Below, piece after piece: positions 6,518 to 10,330 of a stretch of 10,330 nucleotides of DNA; the stretch's first letter is position 1, and each line of letters begins with the position of its first letter. The notes under the pieces were generated by a model that ran no database searches, was not told the DNA's origin, and worked only from the letters and a program-made list of their open reading frames with translations. Source of the DNA: Baffinella frigidus (lineage: Eukaryota > Cryptophyceae > Cryptomonadales > Baffinellaceae); assembly GCA_026770585.1 (NCBI GenBank), contig MU646402.1:490985-501314 (forward strand), written 5' to 3'. The position numbers and the translations under genes are program-made.

Positions 6518-6587
6518 CTTCAGCCCTACACCTGAGCTTCCCATCGAAATCCTTCGATTCGCGGCACTTGGTGGACGCGACTGGTAC
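6518..6587 (+). repeat. Three-copy 70-bp repeat, copy 3
   Basis: Same 70 bp as copy 2 with about 10 substitutions, for example CACTTGGTGGACGC in place of CACTTAGCGGACGC. The next 150 bp (6588-6743) show no gene. Confidence 0.85.
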
Positions 6588-6743
6588 CTCCTCCAAATCT
6601 CGTTTTTTTTCCTGGCGTTATGGCGGTCCACTCTCTTCGCGGCCCTCAATAGATTTCATCTCGGATTTGCGTGGGGCTTGGAGCCATTTCTGAGCTTAAC
6701 TCGCTTGTCTCCGCTCTATCTCCGTGCACGCCATGTGTCCCAA

Positions 6744-6773
6744 CCTTAAGTTGACACAGCCTTAAGTTGACAC
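6744..6773 (+). repeat. Tandem pair CCTTAAGTTGACAC
   Basis: Two exact 14-bp copies at 16-bp spacing. The sequence TAAGTTGACAC is also the right terminus of element A (reverse strand, near 851-863). Confidence 0.8.
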
Positions 6774-6850
6774 ACGTTTAAAACTGTTTTGACCCCCCCA
6801 TCGGACCTTCACCCCCTTCAAAGTGAAGCGTTGTGATATTGTTTCCATAA

Positions 6851-6940
6851 GGGGTCGGAAATCGCTAGATCAGGGGGTCGGAAATTGCTAGATAAGGGGG
6901 TCGAACATCGGTGGATAAGGGGGTCGGAAATCGCTAGCAT
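6851..6940 (+). repeat. 23-bp tandem array, four units
   Basis: Units start GGGGTCGGAAATCGCTAGAT at 6851, 6874, 6897 and 6920. The third unit is the most diverged. There are no spacers between units, so this is a minisatellite and not a CRISPR array. Confidence 0.9.
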
Positions 6941-7227
6941 CCCTTAAGTGGCGAGTAGGCGAACACGCCCTACCGTAGGGCATACGTAGGAGCCTAGGAC
7001 CTCTTTGGGGTCAATTTTCACCACTTCGCCAGTTAAGGGACAGCACCAGGCGTTTTTGACTGAATCGGGACACCCCTGGAATCGGCAGGCAAAACTTCCT
7101 TTCCTTCGCGGATCTGTCCAAGCCTCTGAGGTCTGCACCTCCAGATTCCGAAAACTGGATTCCAAAACCCCCTATTTGATTTTTTTTGATTCGCATTGGC
7201 GTTGGCTGATTCCCCGGAAACCTGATG
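6941..7227. other. Single-copy stretch, no supported gene
   Basis: It contains a 15-bp palindrome, GCCCTACCGTAGGGC (6967-6981). Overlapping frames lie on both strands (6944-7165 minus, 73 codons with several cysteines; 7005-7250 plus, 81 codons). The cysteine spacing fits no zinc-binding family I know, and neither frame can be preferred. Confidence 0.45.
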
Positions 7228-7283
7228 TTTGCAAAAGTCATGGCGCCTGAATTCTTCCTTTGCAAAAGTCATAGGACCTGAAT
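7228..7283 (+). repeat. 31-bp tandem pair
   Basis: TTTGCAAAAGTCATGG..CCTGAAT at 7228 repeats at 7259 with small changes. It is followed by a T-run. Confidence 0.75.
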
Positions 7284-7356
7284 CCCTTTTTTTTTGATGC
7301 AGGTTCTGTAAAAAGAAAGTCTCGGAAGTGAATGAAGCTGCGGCCGTGAAGCTGAT

Positions 7357-7427
7357 GCAGGTCAACTTTTACCCTTTTTGCAGGTCAACTTTTACCCTTT
7401 TTTGCAGGTCAACTTTTACCTTTTTTT
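7357..7427 (+). repeat. 23/24-bp tandem array, three units
   Basis: GCAGGTCAACTTTTACC plus a T-run at 7357, 7380 and 7404. Unit lengths differ only in the T-run. The last unit also begins the longer repeat 7404-7468. Confidence 0.9.
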
Positions 7428-7468
7428 GAATCAAGGAGTTTTCGGATTAGAGTGGTTTTTGAGAACCT
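7404..7468 (+). repeat. 65-bp direct repeat, copy 1 (partner 7621-7686)
   Basis: It shares GCAGGTCAACT, ATCAAGGAG, TTCGGATTAG and TGAGAACCT in order with 7621-7686, about 80% identical. The intervening 150 bp show no supported gene. Confidence 0.75.
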
Positions 7469-7620
7469 TACACTTTCAACCTTTGAAAGTTACTGTGGTG
7501 CCATCATCTCCACCACTCGAGGCGGACTGTGGCCTTTGTTTAAAATCCACAATTGGGTGCTGAAAACCTCTTGCAGAGGGCGCGTACGGGAATTGGTTAC
7601 GTTCTCCATGCTTATACCTT

Positions 7621-7686
7621 GCAGGTCAACTGTTACCCCTTGATGGGATCAAGGAGTGTTCGGATTAGGGTAGTTTCTGAGAACCT
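7621..7686 (+). repeat. 65-bp direct repeat, copy 2
   Basis: Second copy of 7404-7468. It continues into another CAACTGTTACCCTTTGA, so the GTCAACTKTTACCC unit was probably the seed of the whole 7357-7703 region. Confidence 0.75.
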
Positions 7687-7732
7687 CAACTGTTACCCTT
7701 TGAGACATTCTATGGTGGCCACTATCTTTCGT

Positions 7733-7759
7733 TAACCCCCTAAACGCTAAACCCTAAAT
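7733..7759 (-). repeat. Short interstitial telomere-like remnant
   Basis: Three to four degenerate CCCTAAA units (ACCCCCTAAACGCTAAACCC). Confidence 0.6.
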
Positions 7760-7965
7760 CAGGATTGCGTCTCGGGAAGCGCGGAACACTTGAAGAAAAC
7801 CCTCGCTTTGCTGGATGCCAAGGTGCTTCCGAGTCCTCTTGCTTAAAGTCGAGACCACGCCAGGTCATAACTCAGAATTTGAGTGTAAAAGTCTTTTTAA
7901 ACATTTGTACACAGATCCGGAAATTTTGTGGAAACGTCGCGACTTGGCGGGGTGGCTACGTACCA

Positions 7966-8025
7966 TTTAGTACCACGAAACGAACCGTTGCGCCCTGAAA
8001 TTTCCAGTGATGACCTGCCGTGTGT
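7966..8025 (+). repeat. Dispersed ~60-bp repeat, copy 1 (partner 9808-9868)
   Basis: It shares TTTAGTACCACGAAA, CGTTGCG, CTGAAATT and ATGACCTG in order with 9808-9868, about 80-85% identical. A 77-codon frame at 7765-7998 ends inside it and has no recognisable domain. Confidence 0.75.
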
Positions 8026-8465
8026 GGGACGTCTCAAAGCAAACGGGAACCCCCGTTACTAGGAGTAACCCGCCGGTGGATTCCCGCCGTGGCATTGACA
8101 AACGGGAACCTCTATTACTTCCGTGCCATCCTCGCCGGAGTGCAGGAGGGGGTTGAGTTGTTCAGAACGCATCGGGAAACGTTCGTTGACTTTTGAAAAC
8201 CACTGCCTTCAGGAGGAGTTGACGTTTGGCGCACCCTTCCAAGACTCTGGCGTGGATTGACTCCGGTAGGTGCAGGACCTGTGCAATAGAGTCTATTACT
8301 ACGCGGAAGGGGTAGGTGTCGTTTTGCGCCCCGCGCCCATCTATTATTTTCCCTTGAAATCGGCAAAAGTTACCGAAAATGCCCACAAATAATTGACTTT
8401 GGCGGAAAAGTAACCGCAGGATAAGGGGGAAAATGGCTCCAAGAAAGCAGCTACCCCTCCCGCGT
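8026..8465. other. No supported gene; short repeats only
   Basis: It contains a repeated AAACGGGAACC, a small hairpin GTTACTAGGAGTAAC, AATAGAGTCTATT, and the loosely repeated CGGCAAAAGTTACCG and GCGGAAAAGTAACCGC. An exact TTTGGCGC is at 8225-8232. Minus-strand frames of 83-103 codons overlap each other here and carry no motif I recognise. Confidence 0.5.
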
Positions 8466-8487
8466 AGTAACAACAGTTGTTGTTACT
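8466..8487. repeat. Perfect 22-bp hairpin
   Basis: AGTAACAACA pairs perfectly with TGTTGTTACT around a 2-nt centre. A second, imperfect hairpin (TCTGAGC/GCTCAGA type) follows at about 8498-8520. Confidence 0.8.
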
Positions 8488-8615
8488 TCTGAGTGTGTCT
8501 CTGAGCTGCTCAGACACAGACACGGCCTCGGTGGGGGTGCATACATGGCGGCCGTGTTGGTAGTAATAACGGTCTCTCTTGGTAACTGACACCCATGTGA
8601 GTGTGTGAGTGGGCT

Positions 8616-8807
8616 GTTAGAGCCATTCCAGTAGGACTTGTCGCGTTTTCGACTTCGAGATTTCAAGATTTCAGACTTCAAAAAGGGTTTAAAGGGCGTA
8701 AAACGTTTTAAAACACACCGTTTCAAATTTCATGGTACAAATGAAGTGTCAAAGTCTCGAAGTCTCGAAATCGAAAACGCGACAAGTCCTACCGGAATAG
8801 CTCTAAC
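8616..8807. mobile_element. Inverted-repeat element with 65/66-bp arms
   Basis: Arms 8616-8680 and 8742-8807 pair at about 88%. They share TAGGACTTGTCGCGTTTTCG. Weaker pairing may continue about 15-20 bp outward. The 61-bp centre resembles that of the fold-back at 5763-5968 (TAAAGG, CGTTTTAAA, GGTACAAATGAA). The 88-codon frame at 8638-8904 runs through both arms and looks like chance. Confidence 0.8.
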
Positions 8808-8836
8808 TGACAGTCTCTCTCACTTGGACAGGGTGG

Positions 8837-8867
8837 GGGCGCCAGGGGACAGAATGCGCAGCGAATC
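8837..8867 (+). repeat. 30-bp direct repeat, copy 1 (partner 8934-8963)
   Basis: GGCGCCAGGGGACAGAATGC...GCGAATC recurs as GGCGCCGGGGGACAGGAAGC...ACGGATC. Confidence 0.75.
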
Positions 8868-8933
8868 ATCCCGGTTCAACCCCAAGACCGGTTCTGTCCA
8901 GTAATAACAGTTGTTCGGGGTCCCCAGGGCGGC

Positions 8934-8963
8934 GGCGCCGGGGGACAGGAAGCGCAACGGATC
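8934..8963 (+). repeat. 30-bp direct repeat, copy 2
   Basis: Second copy of 8837-8867, 97 bp downstream. Confidence 0.75.
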
Positions 8964-9059
8964 GAGGCTGCTCGCGCTGTCCTTCTCGCACAGGTATATT
9001 CCCACTCGGGACACTACGAGAAACCGCAGCACCGGATACACGATCGCGGATCCTCGCGC

Positions 9060-9171
9060 ACAGGTTATGCCGAGAGACCTTGATTGATGCCACCGTAGCC
9101 ACCATGCACTCAAAATGTACGGCTACACAATTTACGGCGATTGGAGATCACGTAATCTCGCTCAATTCACC
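9060..9171 (+). repeat. Long degenerate direct repeat, copy 1
   Basis: It shares ACCTTGAT.GATGCCAC.GTA, CCACCATGC, TTTACGGCGA, GTAAT and CTCARTTCAC in order with 9491-9580, with a gap in the latter. A shorter third copy (about 9177-9221) keeps GCACAGGTTATAACGAG and CTTGATTGACACCACC. Confidence 0.75.
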
Positions 9172-9176
9172 TGTCC

Positions 9177-9221
9177 TTCTTGCACAGGTTATAACGAGGC
9201 TCCTTGATTGACACCACCCAG
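9177..9221 (+). repeat. Long degenerate direct repeat, partial copy
   Basis: It keeps only the first ~45 bp of the 9060-9171 unit. Its leader CTGTCCTTCTTGCACAGGT also recurs near 8979 as CTGTCCTTCTCGCACAGGT. Confidence 0.65.
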
Positions 9222-9287
9222 GACCGCGAACGCTCATACCTCATACGCTCTCCGGGGAATCGCGCGAAGACAGCTTAGTAACACCAC

Positions 9288-9473
9288 AAGCTTTCACGCG
9301 TGAGCCCCTTAAGGTCTTCACGCGTGGGCACCTTACTTGCGCCATTGATGGTTAAAAGGGGGTTTTAAAATTTTAAAACAACCACTGCCTCCACTTTACT
9401 ACACGTTTGGCAATCAACGGCTCAAGTAAGTCCTCACGCGTGAGCACCTTAAGGGTCTCACGCGTGAAAGCTT
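9288..9473. mobile_element. Inverted-repeat element with TCACGCGTGA boxes
   Basis: Arms 9288-9350 and 9411-9473 pair at about 85%, from AAGCTTTCACGCGTGAG inward. Each arm holds two copies of the palindrome TCACGCGTGA spaced 24 bp apart (9294, 9318 with one change, 9434, 9458), so four sites in 174 bp. The centre has the 18-bp palindrome GTTTTAAAATTTTAAAAC and ACTACACGTTTGG. It sits between copies of the 9060/9491 direct repeat. Confidence 0.8.
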
Positions 9474-9490
9474 TTTGCATGATTAGGGCA

Positions 9491-9580
9491 CAGGGATGTG
9501 ACGAGCGACCTTGATCGATGCCACTGTATCCACCATGCCGTCAAACTTTACGGCGACACATGTAATGTCACTCAGTTCAC
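9491..9580 (+). repeat. Long degenerate direct repeat, copy 3
   Basis: Partner of 9060-9171, starting about 20 bp after the inverted-repeat element ends. Confidence 0.75.
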
Positions 9581-9630
9581 GCGATTTCCCGGACGTGGCG
9601 TAAAAACTCACACCCCGCAAATAAATCCTG

Positions 9631-9659
9631 CACCCCACACCCTGAACCCTAAACCCTAC
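9631..9659 (-). repeat. Short interstitial telomere-like tract
   Basis: Four degenerate units: CCCCACA, CCCTGAA, CCCTAAA, CCCTACG. Confidence 0.65.
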
Positions 9660-9738
9660 GCTCAACTCTCGCATTTTTTCTTAGCTCAATTTTCTCGCGA
9701 TTTTCCTAACTTCAAATCCTGAGCTTAATTCTCGCAAT

Positions 9739-9763
9739 CCAAACCCTACACCTAAAACCCTAA
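9739..9763 (-). repeat. Short interstitial telomere-like tract
   Basis: CCAAACCCTACACCTAAAAC followed by CCTAA, directly abutting the AAGCTGAATTCGCGCG repeat. Confidence 0.6.
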
Positions 9764-9803
9764 GCTGAATTCGCGCGATTTCCTGGACGTGATAGGTACG
9801 GGC
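9761..9803 (+). repeat. ~40-bp direct repeat, copy 1 (partner 9870-9907)
   Basis: TAAGCTGAATTCGCGCGATT is identical in both copies. It is followed by GGAC and AGGTACGGGC with a small gap difference. Confidence 0.85.
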
Positions 9804-9807
9804 ACAC

Positions 9808-9868
9808 TAATTTAGTACCACGAAAGGAAACGTTGCGTTCTGAAATTCCCAATAATGACCTGGCGTGG
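9808..9868 (+). repeat. Dispersed ~60-bp repeat, copy 2
   Basis: Partner of 7966-8025. It lies exactly between the two copies of the AAGCTGAATTCGCGCG repeat. Confidence 0.75.
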
Positions 9869-9869
9869 C

Positions 9870-9907
9870 TAAGCTGAATTCGCGCGATTTGTCGGACAGG
9901 TACGGGC
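9870..9907 (+). repeat. ~40-bp direct repeat, copy 2
   Basis: Second copy of 9761-9803. Confidence 0.85.
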
Positions 9908-9968
9908 GTTTGCGGTTCTGGGAGAAGCCACCGCTCGACGCTTCGACCTCTGATGACTTAATTTATTA

Positions 9969-9993
9969 ACTTAAGATATTCAGAATCTTAAGT
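9969..9993. repeat. Small hairpin upstream of the self-complementary array
   Basis: ACTTAAGAT pairs with ATCTTAAGT around a 7-nt loop. The stem uses the same CTTAAG core as the array that follows. Confidence 0.7.
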
Positions 9994-10001
9994 AACATGT
10001 T

Positions 10002-10153
10002 GACTTTGCGTGACGCCTCGCTGCGACTTAGCTTCTGAAGTCACCTGCGGTGACTTAGCTTCTTAAGTCACATGCGAAGACCTGGCTGCGTAAGTCACAT
10101 GTTGACTTGGCTTCTTAAGTCATTTGTTGACTTGGCGTCTTAAGTCGCCTGAA
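10002..10153 (+). repeat. Array of six self-complementary ~25-bp units
   Basis: Units start at 10002, 10025, 10052, 10079, 10104 and 10129 (spacing 23, 27, 27, 25, 25). A typical unit is GACTTGGCTTCTTAAGTCA. Its GACTT start pairs with its own AAGTC end, so each unit can form a small hairpin. The first unit is the most diverged. Confidence 0.85.
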
Positions 10154-10194
10154 GTGCTTGACATTTCTCGCAAGGGGACCCGCTTCCGTGGTTA

Positions 10195-10239
10195 GGTCCC
10201 CCTCCGACGTGCATTCGTTTCACGCATCGGGGAGGGACC
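10195..10239. repeat. Imperfect hairpin
   Basis: GGTCCCCCTCCGACGTGC pairs with GCATCGGGGAGGGACC with small bulges around a short loop. The sequence turns GC-rich from here to the end of the window. Confidence 0.65.
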
Positions 10240-10252
10240 AGGCGCCCGGGAA

Positions 10253-10320
10253 GCCCCTCGCAGGGGTCGACCGGGATTCGGGTCGCATTTGATTAGTGCA
10301 GCAGGCCCCCCGCAGGGGCC
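10253..10320 (+). repeat. Two GC-rich hairpin motifs
   Basis: GCCCCTCGCAGGGGTC (10253-10268) and GGCCCCCCGCAGGGGCC (10304-10320) are similar self-complementary motifs about 50 bp apart. They may be the start of a repeat that continues beyond the window. Confidence 0.55.
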
Positions 10321-10330
10321 GCCGGAGGCT

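Noticed and set aside
6744-6773. TTGACA motifs resembling a bacterial -35 promoter element
   Set aside because: There is no suitable -10 element or downstream gene, the organism looks eukaryotic, and the motif is part of a repeat.
6851-6940. CRISPR-like regular repeats
   Set aside because: The 23-bp units are directly adjacent without unique spacers, there are no cas genes, and the context is eukaryotic.
6944-7250. Cysteine-rich minus frame as a zinc-finger protein
   Set aside because: Cysteine spacing fits no known finger type. An equally long frame on the plus strand overlaps it, so neither can be preferred.

Overview
This window looks like repeat-rich, non-coding nuclear DNA from a eukaryote. 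Six short tracts of CCCTAAA/TTTAGGG-type repeat, the telomere motif of land plants and many algae and protists, point to a plant, green alga or dinoflagellate-like protist. That placement is inference. There is no operon layout, no rRNA or tRNA I can recognise, and no open frame longer than 136 codons. I do not annotate any CDS with confidence.

Layout. 1-500: a telomere-like tract (101-228), then a short sequence that recurs at 927. 500-1676: a 1.18-kb structure with 104-bp inverted ends that contains two smaller inverted-repeat elements (619-863 and 1085-1434). 1729-2040: a 72-bp minisatellite with degenerate flanks. 2080-2800: more telomere-like DNA in both orientations, around a four-copy repeat whose last two copies form a hairpin (2421-2521). 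2811-2854: a TA microsatellite. 2956-3093: first copy of a 138-bp MITE. 3250-4300: direct repeats and two long, nearly perfect fold-backs (3731-3887, 4159-4295). 4300-5417: mostly single-copy sequence without a supportable gene, apart from a degenerate tandem array at 4902-5007. 5418-6590: second and third MITE copies, a 62-bp-arm fold-back (5763-5968) and a three-copy 70-bp repeat. 6740-7760: small tandem arrays. 8616-8807 and 9288-9473: two more inverted-repeat elements. 9740-10330: direct repeats, an array of self-complementary ~25-bp units and GC-rich hairpins.

The main theme is not genes working together but a dense set of non-autonomous inverted-repeat elements. Many sit between two imperfect direct repeats of 33 to about 100 bp, far longer than normal target-site duplications. 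No transposase that could move them is encoded here. All identities given are hand counts.
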